A stretch of 12,495 bases of DNA from an uncultured Lacticaseibacillus sp. (lineage in GTDB: Bacteria; Bacillota; Bacilli; Lactobacillales; Lactobacillaceae). The stretch is from assembly GCA_934339215.1 (NCBI GenBank), contig CAKRHU010000018.1, positions 1-12,495 of the forward strand, written 5' to 3'. Every line of letters begins with the position of its first letter. Within the stretch, counting starts at the first letter, position 1. Both the position numbers and the translations under genes were made by a program. Below, piece by piece: positions 1-7,699 of this stretch. The notes beneath the pieces were generated by a model. That model was not told where the DNA came from, did not search any database, and worked only from the letters and a program-made list of their open reading frames with translations.

Positions 1-621
1 GGCTTTGCAGCGCTACAAGCAGGACGTTCAGAACAAGCAGTAGTCGCAGAAATCGAATATGCGATGATGAAACAAGGCGTCATGCATATGTCTTTTGACA
101 CCATTGTCCAAGCCGGGATGGATGCAGCTGACCCTCACGGTGGCCCTGAAGCGACGAAAGTCCAACCAGGCGAGTTAGTCTTGTTTGACCTTGGGACCAA
201 CAATCATGGCTATATGTCCGATGCGACGCGGACGGTAGCCTTTGGCGGATCGGTTTCACCTAAAGCACGCGAGATCTTTGATGTGTGCTTAGAAGCGCAA
301 CTTACTGCGCAAGCCGCAGTCCGGCCAGGTTTGCGCGCCAGTGATTTAGATAAAATCGCCCGTGATGTGATCGAAAAAGCGGGTTATGGCGAATACTTTA
401 ACCATCGCTTAGGGCATGGCATCGGCATGTCGACGCATGAATTCCCATCGATCATGGCTGGCAATGACATGGAATTAGTTGAAGGCATGTGCTTCTCCAT
501 TGAACCTGGGATCTATATTCCTGGCGTGGCTGGGGTGCGGATCGAAGACTGTGTGCACGTCACGGCGACAGGTTGCGAACCATTCACGCATACGCCAAAA
601 GAATTTCAAATCATTCAATAA
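1..621 (+). CDS. pepQ: Xaa-Pro dipeptidase PepQ (prolidase), 5' end missing
   Basis: Cytoplasmic M24B metallopeptidase that splits X-Pro dipeptides, a late step in using proline-rich peptides such as those from casein. The window opens inside the gene in frame 1, so only the C-terminal 206 residues are seen; the family is about 368 residues long. They cover most of the pita-bread catalytic domain. All five expected metal ligands are present: Asp63 (VLFDLGT), Asp74 (MSDATRT), His139 ([15 protein letters not shown]), Glu168 ([10 protein letters not shown]) and Glu182 (VRIEDC). The segments [15 protein letters not shown] and [15 protein letters not shown] closely match what I recall of lactobacillal PepQ, which favours PepQ over the related aminopeptidase PepP. 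In lactobacilli pepQ often lies divergent from ccpA, which would be to the left of this window. A strong hairpin terminator follows at once. Confidence 0.93.
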   Translation, partial: GFAALQAGRSEQAVVAEIEYAMMKQGVMHMSFDTIVQAGMDAADPHGGPEATKVQPGELVLFDLGTNNHGYMSDATRTVAFGGSVSPKAREIFDVCLEAQLTAQAAVRPGLRASDLDKIARDVIEKAGYGEYFNHRLGHGIGMSTHEFPSIMAGNDMELVEGMCFSIEPGIYIPGVAGVRIEDCVHVTATGCEPFTHTPKEFQIIQ

Positions 622-629
622 AACTTGTG

Positions 630-660
630 CGGCTACTGAAAATGGTAGCCGTATTTTTTT
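630..660 (+). terminator. Intrinsic terminator of pepQ
   Basis: A perfect 7-bp stem (630-636 CGGCTAC with 645-651 GTAGCCG) has an 8-base loop. It is followed by TA and then a run of seven T at 654-660. It starts 8 bases after the pepQ stop and serves plus-strand transcription. Confidence 0.88.
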
Positions 661-662
661 GC

Positions 663-698
663 AAAAAAATCCCACCTCACCAGGATGGCGAAGCGGGA
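663..698 (-). terminator. Intrinsic terminator of the penicillin-binding protein gene
   Basis: Read on the minus strand, 698-687 pairs with 681-670 to give a 12-bp stem with three G-T wobbles and a 5-base loop (682-686). Seven T follow (A663-A669 on the plus strand). It begins 7 bases after the stop of the PBP gene. Only two bases separate its T-run from that of the pepQ terminator, so this convergent junction carries two one-way terminators. Confidence 0.85.
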
Positions 699-705
699 CC
701 AAAGC

Positions 706-3153
706 TTATTGATTGGTACTTGAGGTCGTTGATGTGGTGACTTTGCCGTAGCCGTTAGACTTTTTACCACCGGTGTATTCCCAGAACTGTTTGTAATTGG
801 CAGCCGATCCGCCGATCGCAAATTCGCTGGTGGTGACGCCTGGCAAGTAGTCATTGTATAAGCTGGTGACGGTACCACCACTATTGGAAATGTTGTAGGA
901 CTTACCATTGTAGGTGACACTGCCGGTTTTTTCACCTGTGAGTTTGGAAACCGTGGCAGACTTCACAGTACTTGGCGCACTCATGCTTTGATCGGCTTTG
1001 AATTGACCTGGGATCACGCGATAAGCGGCATTGGCTAATTTCGCCCAGTAAGCCAAGTTGGTGTTAGAAGCGGAGCTAGACAAGTTATACGAGGTGCCAT
1101 TGGCGTTATCGTAGCCGATCCATGAAGCCAAAGTGACGCCAGGCGTGGCGCCGACGAACCAAATATCTTTGTAATCGTTTGAGGTCCCAGTTTTACCGAT
1201 CAAGTTGTTGGTGTTAAAACTCAATTGATAATTCAAGCTGGCAGCTGTGCCTTTGGCGACGACTTGATGCATCATTTGTTGCATGATGTACGTCGTGGCT
1301 GGTGAGAAGACGCGGGTGTTGGCGGTTTTGTGTTGGTAGATCACATTACCACCAGGATCGACGATTTTATCGATGACGTAAGCATCAGTGTGATTCCCGT
1401 TGTTTTCAAAGGTGGTATAAGCACTGGCTTGATCTTCAACGGAAACCCCGTAGTCGGTCCCTCCAAGTGCTAAGCCGAGTTGTGAGTAGTCATTGGCGGT
1501 TAAGGTGTTGATACCAGCTTTGGTGAGGTAGGATTTGATGTTGGTTTTTTGGCGAACATCGTTGTACAAGTTGACCGCTGGGATGTTGTAGGATTGTGCT
1601 AACGCATCCGTGGCAGAAATGAACTTGTTTTGAATTTGACCGCCGTAATCGGTAACGGAGTAGTTGGTGAAGTTGGTTTTAAAATCCGCCAACATGGTTT
1701 GCGAGCCGATCAAATGATTTTCGATCGCGGGACCGTAAACCGCCAATGGCTTGATCGAAGACCCAGGACTTCTGGTGGTGTAAATATGGTTCAATTCACC
1801 ACTGACCCCACCGACAAAGCCGATCACAGCGCCGGTAGTGTTGTTCAATAAGACGGAGCCGTTTTGGACGGGTTCAGAATCAGTGACATACTCACCAGTT
1901 TCTGGATCGATTTCGCTAGAAGTATAGGTGTAGCCGAGATCCGCATTCTTCATCACTGACTGCATGGAATCATACACGGATTTATTGACCGTGGAGTGGA
2001 TCTGATAGCCTTTGGTGGTTAACAGATTTTGAGCATCGTCGAGATATTGATGATCTAACGCGGTATCTTTGTCTAAGTCAGCTTGCGTGTGGCCGTCTTG
2101 TTTGGCTAATTGTAAGGCTAAAATGGATTTGGCTTCAGAGGTGACCATGTTGTAGACGTAAGCATACTTAGTGGTTGAATCATCCCCGGTCGTATCATGG
2201 CCTTTAAAGTCCGCTTTTAAGTCAAATTTCTGGGCTTCTTGATACTCTTTTTTGGTGATGGCGCCGCTGCGATACATCCGAAACAATACGGTGTGTTGCC
2301 GTGAAATCCCAGCGGAAAGATCAGACTTCAAGGAACCGTTGACGGTGTATGGCGTATAAACTGACGGACTTTGAGGTAAACCGGCGATGAACGCCGATTC
2401 AGGCAAGTTCAAGTCTTTGGCATCTTTGCCGAATAACCCTTGGGCCGCAGTTTGTACCCCAGCAATATTTTGGCCTTTGTTGTTGCGGCCTAAGGTAACG
2501 ATATTTAAGTACGATTGCAAAATGTTCTTCTTAGAAAAGAAGTGATTGATGCGCAAGGCGTACATGATTTCAGTGACTTTTCGCTTGAAGGTGGTTTCTG
2601 AACTGAGAAACTGCAATTTGACCACTTGCTGGGTCAACGTCGAGCCCCCAGTTTGACTCCCAACGCCAGAAAATTCAGAAAAAACCGCTCGGATCACTGA
2701 TTTAGGGGAAACTCCTGAGTTCGTGTAAAAATCAGAATCTTCAGTGGCGATGATCGCTTTTTGTACCCAAGGGGAAATGTCTGACAGATTCACAGTGTCG
2801 CGAATCAAGTCAGATTTCACATGAGCTAATTCCACATTATCGGCAAAATACAAGTTGGTTGACTGATCGACGTTACTTAACGTGCGGGCCATTGCCGTTT
2901 TGGTTGGCACCGACGTGTTGGAAACAATCGCCGCAAAGTAGCCGGCCAACAAACCGATCCCAAACACGCCGCCGATCGCGATCACAGCAACTGCATAATA
3001 AACGATTGTTTTAAAGGCTTGCAAAACAATGTCTAAATACAGCGGCCAGGTTTTGGTCGATAACGCCGGAAGCGCTTGTTCATTTTTATTGGGCCGGACA
3101 CGGGTGTTGAGCCGAGTGATCAGCGCATGCCACCAGTTTTTTGGCGTCTTCAC
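706..3153 (-). CDS. pbp2A: Class A penicillin-binding protein, PBP2A-like (glycosyltransferase plus transpeptidase)
   Basis: Bifunctional peptidoglycan synthase of 815 residues that polymerises lipid II and cross-links the strands outside the membrane. A cytoplasmic head (about 1-45) is followed by one membrane segment (about 46-76). The GT51 domain has Glu138 (ATEDSDFY), GGSTLTQQ at 169-176, Glu195 (RKVTEIMYALRI) and ILQSYLN at 211-217. The transpeptidase domain has the nucleophile Ser465 in SSIK (465-468), SYN at 521-523 and KTGT at 654-657. The tail after about 795 is rich in Ser, Thr, Gly and Lys. The usual His of EDxxFxxHxG is Asn145 here. The start is GTG (3153-3151), preceded by AAAGGTGG on the minus strand. 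A -10-like TAAAAT (3195-3190) lies upstream without a good -35. The protein is clearly a class A PBP; the PBP2A label rests on general resemblance. Confidence 0.92.
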   Translation of the reverse strand: MKTPKNWWHALITRLNTRVRPNKNEQALPALSTKTWPLYLDIVLQAFKTIVYYAVAVIAIGGVFGIGLLAGYFAAIVSNTSVPTKTAMARTLSNVDQSTNLYFADNVELAHVKSDLIRDTVNLSDISPWVQKAIIATEDSDFYTNSGVSPKSVIRAVFSEFSGVGSQTGGSTLTQQVVKLQFLSSETTFKRKVTEIMYALRINHFFSKKNILQSYLNIVTLGRNNKGQNIAGVQTAAQGLFGKDAKDLNLPESAFIAGLPQSPSVYTPYTVNGSLKSDLSAGISRQHTVLFRMYRSGAITKKEYQEAQKFDLKADFKGHDTTGDDSTTKYAYVYNMVTSEAKSILALQLAKQDGHTQADLDKDTALDHQYLDDAQNLLTTKGYQIHSTVNKSVYDSMQSVMKNADLGYTYTSSEIDPETGEYVTDSEPVQNGSVLLNNTTGAVIGFVGGVSGELNHIYTTRSPGSSIKPLAVYGPAIENHLIGSQTMLADFKTNFTNYSVTDYGGQIQNKFISATDALAQSYNIPAVNLYNDVRQKTNIKSYLTKAGINTLTANDYSQLGLALGGTDYGVSVEDQASAYTTFENNGNHTDAYVIDKIVDPGGNVIYQHKTANTRVFSPATTYIMQQMMHQVVAKGTAASLNYQLSFNTNNLIGKTGTSNDYKDIWFVGATPGVTLASWIGYDNANGTSYNLSSSASNTNLAYWAKLANAAYRVIPGQFKADQSMSAPSTVKSATVSKLTGEKTGSVTYNGKSYNISNSGGTVTSLYNDYLPGVTTSEFAIGGSAANYKQFWEYTGGKKSNGYGKVTTSTTSSTNQ

Positions 3154-3265
3154 ATTTTTCCCACCTTTTAAAATTGTGCAATATGGCTCATTTTATCATT
3201 AGATTGTGGTAAACACCATTAAAGGTCAAACACCGTCCAGTTACAGTATTTTTACAGCTAGACGA

Positions 3266-3302
3266 ACCACAAGCGGCGTGGTAGCGTTAAAGCATGCACC
3301 AC
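3266..3302 (+). repeat. Alternating inverted repeats in the leader of the HAD gene
   Basis: ACCAC (3266-3270), GTGGT (3278-3282, within CGTGGT 3277-3282) and ACCAC (3298-3302, within ACCACG 3298-3303) alternate. The middle copy can pair with the first (7-base loop) or with the last (15-base loop, 6-bp stem), but not with both. The last copy ends just before the ribosome binding site. The arms are short, so chance is possible. Otherwise the 170-base gap between the PBP and HAD starts shows only weak promoter-like sequence. Confidence 0.35.
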
Positions 3303-3305
3303 GGC

Positions 3306-3312
3306 AAGGAGG
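3306..3312 (+). promoter_or_regulatory. Ribosome binding site fixing the HAD phosphatase start
   Basis: AAGGAGG lies 10 bases before ATG 3323. It argues against the in-frame GTG at 3206, which would add 39 residues ahead of the HAD core. Confidence 0.75.
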
Positions 3313-3322
3313 CCACCTACTC

Positions 3323-4003
3323 ATGTACCGTAATTTATTTTTCGATGTCGACGATACGCTGTTGGATTTTGAAGCTGGCGAGCTGAAAAGCCTGCGCGTC
3401 ACTTTTGAAAAACATCAGATCGATTATACTGATAAATTAGAAAAAACATACTTAGGCATCAACGCTGAGCTCTGGCGCCAATATGAAAAAGGCTCAATCA
3501 CACGCGAACAGATTTTTTATAAACGGATGCGCCAGTTATTCAAGCAACTGGCTTTACCCGGTGATCCTGAAGCCGTCGAAAAAGACTACTTCACCTTGGT
3601 CAACCGCCAAGCAGTGTTGATCCCTCGCGTTGAAGCGACACTTGAGGCTTTGCGTGATTATCATTTGTATATCGTGTCCAATGGTTTTGAATCGGCGCAG
3701 CGTTTTCGCCTGACGAAAAGTCATTTGATCGATTATTTCGATGATATTTTCGTATCGGATACCATCGGCGCGCCGAAGCCGACCAAAGCGTTCTTTGACT
3801 ATGTGGCCAAGCGCACGCCGAATTTCAACCCGCAAACCAGCTTGATCATTGGCGATTCGTTGACGTCGGATATTCAAGGTGGCCGCAATGCACACATGGA
3901 TACGGCCTGGTTCAACCCGCATTTTAACGCCAATCACGGCCCGATTTATTCAACTTATACTTTCAACGACTTCAGCGATTTGTTGAAGATCGTGAAAGCT
4001 TAG
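3323..4003 (+). CDS. HAD-superfamily phosphatase, YjjG-like (probable nucleotidase)
   Basis: Soluble 226-residue HAD hydrolase with all four motifs. Motif I is FFDVDDTLLDF, with nucleophile Asp8 and acid/base Asp10. Motif II is the Ser119-Asn120 pair in IVSNGF. Motif III is Lys152 in GAPKPTKAFFDYV. Motif IV is IIGDSLTSDIQGG, with Asp178 and Asp183. A helical cap (about 15-100) lies between motifs I and II, as in subclass I enzymes. The DDTLxDF motif, the length and the GDSLTSDIQGG motif fit the YjjG/YfnB group. YjjG in E. coli removes phosphate from pyrimidine nucleoside monophosphates, including non-canonical ones. The substrate here is inferred. The gene stands alone, divergent from the PBP gene and convergent with birA. 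Confidence 0.87.
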   Translation: MYRNLFFDVDDTLLDFEAGELKSLRVTFEKHQIDYTDKLEKTYLGINAELWRQYEKGSITREQIFYKRMRQLFKQLALPGDPEAVEKDYFTLVNRQAVLIPRVEATLEALRDYHLYIVSNGFESAQRFRLTKSHLIDYFDDIFVSDTIGAPKPTKAFFDYVAKRTPNFNPQTSLIIGDSLTSDIQGGRNAHMDTAWFNPHFNANHGPIYSTYTFNDFSDLLKIVKA

Positions 4004-4010
4004 CCTAAAT

Positions 4011-4046
4011 AAAAAGCTGCCTCGAAAACAGTCGAGACAGCTTTTT
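4011..4046. terminator. Bidirectional intrinsic terminator between the HAD gene and birA
   Basis: AAAAAGCTG (4011-4019) pairs perfectly with CAGCTTTTT (4038-4046). After one C-A mismatch, CTCGA (4021-4025) pairs with TCGAG (4032-4036) around a 6-base loop. The stem is A-rich on one side and T-rich on the other, so it can stop transcription in both directions. It lies 8 bases after the HAD stop and 4 bases from the end of birA. Confidence 0.9.
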
Positions 4047-4049
4047 ACG

Positions 4050-4796
4050 TTAATGCAGGCGAATTGAGCCGCTATTAAGGGTTTGAATCCCGTGATCAGT
4101 GGCTAAAATCAATGCCCCATCATCGGCAAACCCTTGAACCACGCCAGTTAACGGATGGTTTAAGCCCATCACATCTACTTGACGATTCAGCCAAGCGGCG
4201 TGTTGGCGAAAAGTCGGCATGATCGTTTCAGGATGTTGAAGCAACTGATCGAAGTGGGTCAACCATGAAGCCACCAGTGACAAGCGCGCGTCTGTGGTTG
4301 GGGCTTGTTTGAGCAAGGTGCCAACCGGTAAGTCGATGGGAACGTCTGGAGCATTAGCCGCTGGGGCAATATTGACGCCCACGCCGATCAACACTTGCCC
4401 ATTTTCTAAACGATTAGCTAAAATGCCCGCCACTTTTTGATCACCGATCAAGACATCGTTGACCCACTTGATGGTGGTGGTCACGCCAAACAAGGCAAAC
4501 GCCGCTTGCGTTAAGGCAACGCCAGCAGCTGGGGTGATCAAACTCAAATGCTGTTCGGCTAGGCCAAAGCCGCCGTATGTGAAGTAAATACCAGTGTGCG
4601 CTGGTGAGAAAAAGGCTTTGCCACGGCGGCCGACGCCTTGGGTTTGTTCACCAGCTATCAGTAATTGCTGATGAGGCTCATGCAATAAGTTTGCTGCCAT
4701 GACCTGATTGGTTGACGTGGTGCGTGCAACGCAAGTCACCTCAAGCGACTGAAATTGTTGCGGGAGTGCTTGTTTCAAATCTTGAGCGGTGAACAT
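4050..4796 (-). CDS. birA: Biotin-protein ligase without DNA-binding domain (group I BirA)
   Basis: Cytoplasmic enzyme of 248 residues that activates biotin with ATP and attaches it to a lysine of biotin-dependent carboxylases such as acetyl-CoA carboxylase. The catalytic BPL_LplA_LipB domain starts near residue 20. It shows STN at 28-30, the biotinyl-AMP loop GVGRRGKAFFSP (54-65; usual form GRGRRGR), KWVNDV at 110-115 (KWPNDI in most members), Lys121 (QKVAGIL) and GVGVNI at 138-143. A small C-terminal domain (about 205-248) ends the protein. The roughly 60-residue N-terminal winged helix of repressor-type BirA is missing, so this copy should not act as a biotin-sensing repressor. Its ATG shares one base with the stop of pepV (TAATG), which suggests translational coupling. 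Confidence 0.9.
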   Translation of the reverse strand: MFTAQDLKQALPQQFQSLEVTCVARTTSTNQVMAANLLHEPHQQLLIAGEQTQGVGRRGKAFFSPAHTGIYFTYGGFGLAEQHLSLITPAAGVALTQAAFALFGVTTTIKWVNDVLIGDQKVAGILANRLENGQVLIGVGVNIAPAANAPDVPIDLPVGTLLKQAPTTDARLSLVASWLTHFDQLLQHPETIMPTFRQHAAWLNRQVDVMGLNHPLTGVVQGFADDGALILATDHGIQTLNSGSIRLH

Positions 4797-6208
4797 TAGA
4801 TGGCCTCAGTTTGAGTCAATCGGTAAATCGCATCAGCATAAATCGCCACAGCATGCATGATATCTTCAATCGGCATATATTCATTGGCTTGATGCATCAC
4901 GTTTTCTCGCCCTGGCATCATCGCCCCAAAGGCGACACCGCGCTTCATGATGCGCCCATAAGTGCCACCGCCGATGGATTGTTCGCGCCCATCATGGCCG
5001 GTGTGATCTTGATAGACTTGCAGCAACGTTTTGACCAAAGGATCATCGCCGGAAACATAATGCGGGGTGTGACCAGCTTCTGTGATCGAAACCGTCACGG
5101 CGTCGCCTAAGGCTTGTTGCATCTTGGCTTGAATCGTGGCCAAATCGATACCTTGTGGGTAGCGGACGTTAATGGCAATGGTTTGTTCGCCGTTTGGTCG
5201 GAAGGTGAATAAGTCGGCACTGGCAGTCAAATCACCCATGATCGCGTCGCTAAAAGCGATGTCCAAGTGGTGACCGCGAGAGTCATTGTGCAAGTGATCG
5301 GTGATGGTTTGTAAATATAAATGCCCAGCCGGATCATCGACCCAAGGTGCTAATAATGTGGCCAAATGCGTCGCCGCATTGATGCCAGCATTGGGTTCAA
5401 GTGCATGCGCGCCAAAGCCGATGGCAGTGAACTGAACGCCATCAGCAGTATCAGCATAACTGATTTTGACGTTGTTAGCCTCAGCATAGGCATCGCTTTG
5501 GGCTTGCCAATCGTCTGGTAAGTTGCCAGTTAATGAGGCAGTAGCCGCTTGTGGCACCATGTTGACGCGCAAGCCAGCATCAAAAGCGGTCATGCTGGTG
5601 TGGCCGCTGGTAGGTTGCGCGGCAAAAGTTAAGGTCAGCGTGCTGATGCCTTTTTCACCATTGATGATCGGAAATTCAGCGTCAGGAGAGAAACCGTAAT
5701 CAGGCATGGTTTGTGTGGCTTGATAGCGATCCATCCCATACCAGTTGGATTCTTCGTCAGTACCGATAATAAATTGAACGGTTTGTTTTGGGGTGATGCC
5801 TTGATCTTTCAATAAGCGCAAGGCGTAATAGGCGGCTAAGGTCGGGCCTTTGTCGTCAGCACTGCCGCGGCCATAAATGCGACCAGCTTGAATTTTAGCG
5901 ACAAACGGATCACTGTCCCAACCATCACCTGCCGGCACCACGTCCACATGGCCGAGTAAGCCTAATTTCGTGTCACCTTGGCCGAAGCTGATGCGGCCAG
6001 CAACATTTTCCACATTAAAGGTGTCAAAGCCATCGCGTTGCGCGATTTCCAGCATGGCGTTTAAGGCTTGAGCTGGTGCTGGGCCCAATGGTGCGTCAGC
6101 GGTTTTATGTTCAACATCGCGTACAGAGGGGATTGCGATCAAGGTTTTGAGATCTGTTAACAAGTCGCGTTCATAGCTTGCGGCCAGTTTTTGCCAATCG
6201 ATTGTCAT
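4796..6208 (-). CDS. pepV: Dipeptidase PepV (M20A zinc peptidase)
   Basis: Cytoplasmic zinc dipeptidase that frees amino acids from a broad range of dipeptides, at the end of the proteolytic pathway in lactic acid bacteria. The chosen ATG (6208) gives 470 residues, the length of Lactobacillus delbrueckii PepV. It has AAAGGCGG 8 bases upstream. The metal site is complete: His87 (LLGHVDVVPAGDGW), Asp119 (GRGSADDKGP), the Glu152-Glu153 pair (GTDEESNWYG), Asp176 (SPDAEFPIINGE) and His439 (MHQANEY). The lid domain lies between the two halves of the catalytic domain, at about 190-380. GGGTYGRIMKRGVAFGA near the C-terminus is also typical. The gene is first of a two-gene unit with birA; the link looks positional, not metabolic. 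I see no convincing promoter in the bases upstream. Confidence 0.95.
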   Translation of the reverse strand: MTIDWQKLAASYERDLLTDLKTLIAIPSVRDVEHKTADAPLGPAPAQALNAMLEIAQRDGFDTFNVENVAGRISFGQGDTKLGLLGHVDVVPAGDGWDSDPFVAKIQAGRIYGRGSADDKGPTLAAYYALRLLKDQGITPKQTVQFIIGTDEESNWYGMDRYQATQTMPDYGFSPDAEFPIINGEKGISTLTLTFAAQPTSGHTSMTAFDAGLRVNMVPQAATASLTGNLPDDWQAQSDAYAEANNVKISYADTADGVQFTAIGFGAHALEPNAGINAATHLATLLAPWVDDPAGHLYLQTITDHLHNDSRGHHLDIAFSDAIMGDLTASADLFTFRPNGEQTIAINVRYPQGIDLATIQAKMQQALGDAVTVSITEAGHTPHYVSGDDPLVKTLLQVYQDHTGHDGREQSIGGGTYGRIMKRGVAFGAMMPGRENVMHQANEYMPIEDIMHAVAIYADAIYRLTQTEAI

Positions 6209-6216
6209 GTGATTTT

Positions 6217-6224
6217 CCGCCTTT
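6217..6224 (-). promoter_or_regulatory. Ribosome binding site fixing the pepV start
   Basis: AAAGGCGG on the minus strand lies 8 bases before ATG 6208. The open frame continues upstream to 6241, but that extension has no such site and would make the protein longer than PepV of L. delbrueckii. Confidence 0.75.
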
Positions 6225-6282
6225 TTATTTGATACTTCCACGATAACAGATTTTTGAAGTGCTGGCTATTTTTGTGAAGCGC

Positions 6283-6313
6283 AAACAAAAAGCCTCACCA
6301 TCAGCAGTGAGAC
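6283..6313 (-). terminator. Intrinsic terminator of the glycerophosphodiesterase gene
   Basis: On the minus strand GTCTCAC (6313-6307) pairs with GTGAGGC (6298-6292), with one T-G wobble and an 8-base loop. TTTTTGTTT follows. It lies 7 bases after the stop at 6321 and separates this gene from pepV downstream on the same strand. Confidence 0.82.
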
Positions 6314-6320
6314 GCATAGG

Positions 6321-7652
6321 TTAGACACTTAAGCCTAATGCATTGAAGTTTAAAATATCCAGATCGGTTTGGCCTAAGCTCAATTGCGGGCGTTGCAAGG
6401 TGGTGACCGTGTTGAACTGGTAGAGCCACAACCGTGCTTCGTTTAAATGTAGGTGAATTTGCAAATGCTTGGCTTCCACCCAACCGGATTTGGTTTGACA
6501 CCAAACTTGTTCGCCGTGTAATTTGACTGCGGTGATCGTCACTGTCGATCCGGTCGCTAAGGTACTATTTTGCGCACTTTGGGCACTGGACGTCACGCGG
6601 GTTGGGACCTGCCAAGTATGTTTTGCACGCACGGTGGCGGGTTGATCGACCAATAGTTGCGCCCAACCAGCCATCGGCGCTAAGTTTAAGGTGTCAGCTG
6701 GCACAAACGCGTTAGTGGCGATTTGGTCATAAGTCACACCTTGCGAGCGAATCGATTTCATCACGGTGAAGGTTTCGTTAGGCGCAATTGTTTGTTTGCG
6801 TAGGTGTGGCATATACGGGTTTTCGTAAACGGGTAACGCTTGTGTCGAGTTGTTGGTGGCTAACGCATCGACTGGATGACTTTGGGCATCATGGGTCAAC
6901 AATTGATATTGATGCGCGAGCCCTGGATAGTTGGTGACCACGCCATCGATGGGAATGTTGGATAACCAGCGCCATTTGGCCGCATTTTCGTTCATTTCAT
7001 CCCAGACATAAACTTTTTGGCCGATATGATGGAGATCAGACACCAATTTTGCTGTGACTAACGTTGAGGAGATATTGATGCCAGTCACGTAAGGGAAGAC
7101 GGCGAAAGTGATCCGCTTCAAGGAGCCGACGATGAAGATCCGTGGGACGTTTGGCAAGAGCTTTTGCAGACGCTTCAGGGATTTCAACGAAAACGAATGA
7201 AACATCACCCGATTTTCCATGTGGTATTGTTTCACTAAAGCGGCAATACGTTGTTCCATTTGCGGATGCGGGACGCCTTTTTCAATTTTGGTTTCGATCA
7301 AGAACTTCGCATTAGATTGTTGATAATGTGTAAAAAGGGCTTGGAGGCTGTGAATCGCTTCGCCATTTTTGGTATGATATTGCTGGATTTGTGAATAATT
7401 GGAACTGGCAATGGTGACGTCTGCGCCTGTGGTGCGCAACAGCGTGGGATCATGTTGGATCACCAGCGTCCCGTCTTTGGCGACTTGCACGTCAAGCTCC
7501 ACATAATCGGCGCCAGCAGCAAACGCGGCGGAGTCAGATTGAAACGTTTCTTCTGGATAAGTGAGCGGATCACCGCGATGGCCGACGACAACAAAGCCTG
7601 AACAACAAGCCCAAAGCGACAGCCACAAGGTGATGAGCAAAGTTTTTGACAT
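6321..7652 (-). CDS. Exported or membrane-anchored glycerophosphodiester phosphodiesterase with SH3/SLAP-like C-terminus
   Basis: A 443-residue protein. An N-terminal hydrophobic stretch (about 4-23) serves as signal or anchor. A GDPD domain (about 22-250) splits glycerophosphodiesters into glycerol 3-phosphate and an alcohol. Key residues are His25-Arg26-Gly27 (VVGHRGDP), Glu52 and Asp54 (VELDVQ), His67 (VIQHD) and Glu120 (FLIETKI). The family PENT motif reads PEET (33-36). Residues about 273-400 look like two small beta-rich modules: one with VYENPYM and VTYDQIATNAFVPADTL, resembling SLAP repeats, and one with GSTVTITAVKLHGEQVW and SGWVEAKHL, resembling bacterial SH3. These would bind the cell wall. 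Likely substrates are deacylated lipids or glycerol-phosphate polymers (inference). The start at 7652 has AAAGGAG 6 bases upstream. Confidence 0.87.
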   Translation of the reverse strand: MSKTLLITLWLSLWACCSGFVVVGHRGDPLTYPEETFQSDSAAFAAGADYVELDVQVAKDGTLVIQHDPTLLRTTGADVTIASSNYSQIQQYHTKNGEAIHSLQALFTHYQQSNAKFLIETKIEKGVPHPQMEQRIAALVKQYHMENRVMFHSFSLKSLKRLQKLLPNVPRIFIVGSLKRITFAVFPYVTGINISSTLVTAKLVSDLHHIGQKVYVWDEMNENAAKWRWLSNIPIDGVVTNYPGLAHQYQLLTHDAQSHPVDALATNNSTQALPVYENPYMPHLRKQTIAPNETFTVMKSIRSQGVTYDQIATNAFVPADTLNLAPMAGWAQLLVDQPATVRAKHTWQVPTRVTSSAQSAQNSTLATGSTVTITAVKLHGEQVWCQTKSGWVEAKHLQIHLHLNEARLWLYQFNTVTTLQRPQLSLGQTDLDILNFNALGLSV

Positions 7653-7658
7653 CGTGTG

Positions 7659-7665
7659 CTCCTTT
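7659..7665 (-). promoter_or_regulatory. Ribosome binding site fixing the glycerophosphodiesterase start
   Basis: AAAGGAG on the minus strand lies 6 bases before ATG 7652. It sits inside the 47-base space between two divergent start codons. Confidence 0.75.
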
Positions 7666-7699
7666 GTGGGTTCAAACAATCAATAAGAAGAGGGATAAC

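Noticed and set aside
3206..3322. N-terminal extension of the HAD phosphatase from GTG 3206
   Set aside because: HAD proteins of this type begin a few residues before DVDDT. A good ribosome binding site precedes ATG 3323 and none precedes 3206.
3554..3937. Minus-strand open frame of 127 codons opposite the HAD gene
   Set aside because: It is the antisense of a gene with all HAD motifs, has no ribosome binding site, and its product resembles nothing.
6274..6287. Possible catabolite-response (cre) site GTGAAGCGCAAACA upstream of pepV
   Set aside because: Four mismatches to TGWNANCGNTNWCA, including both leading bases.
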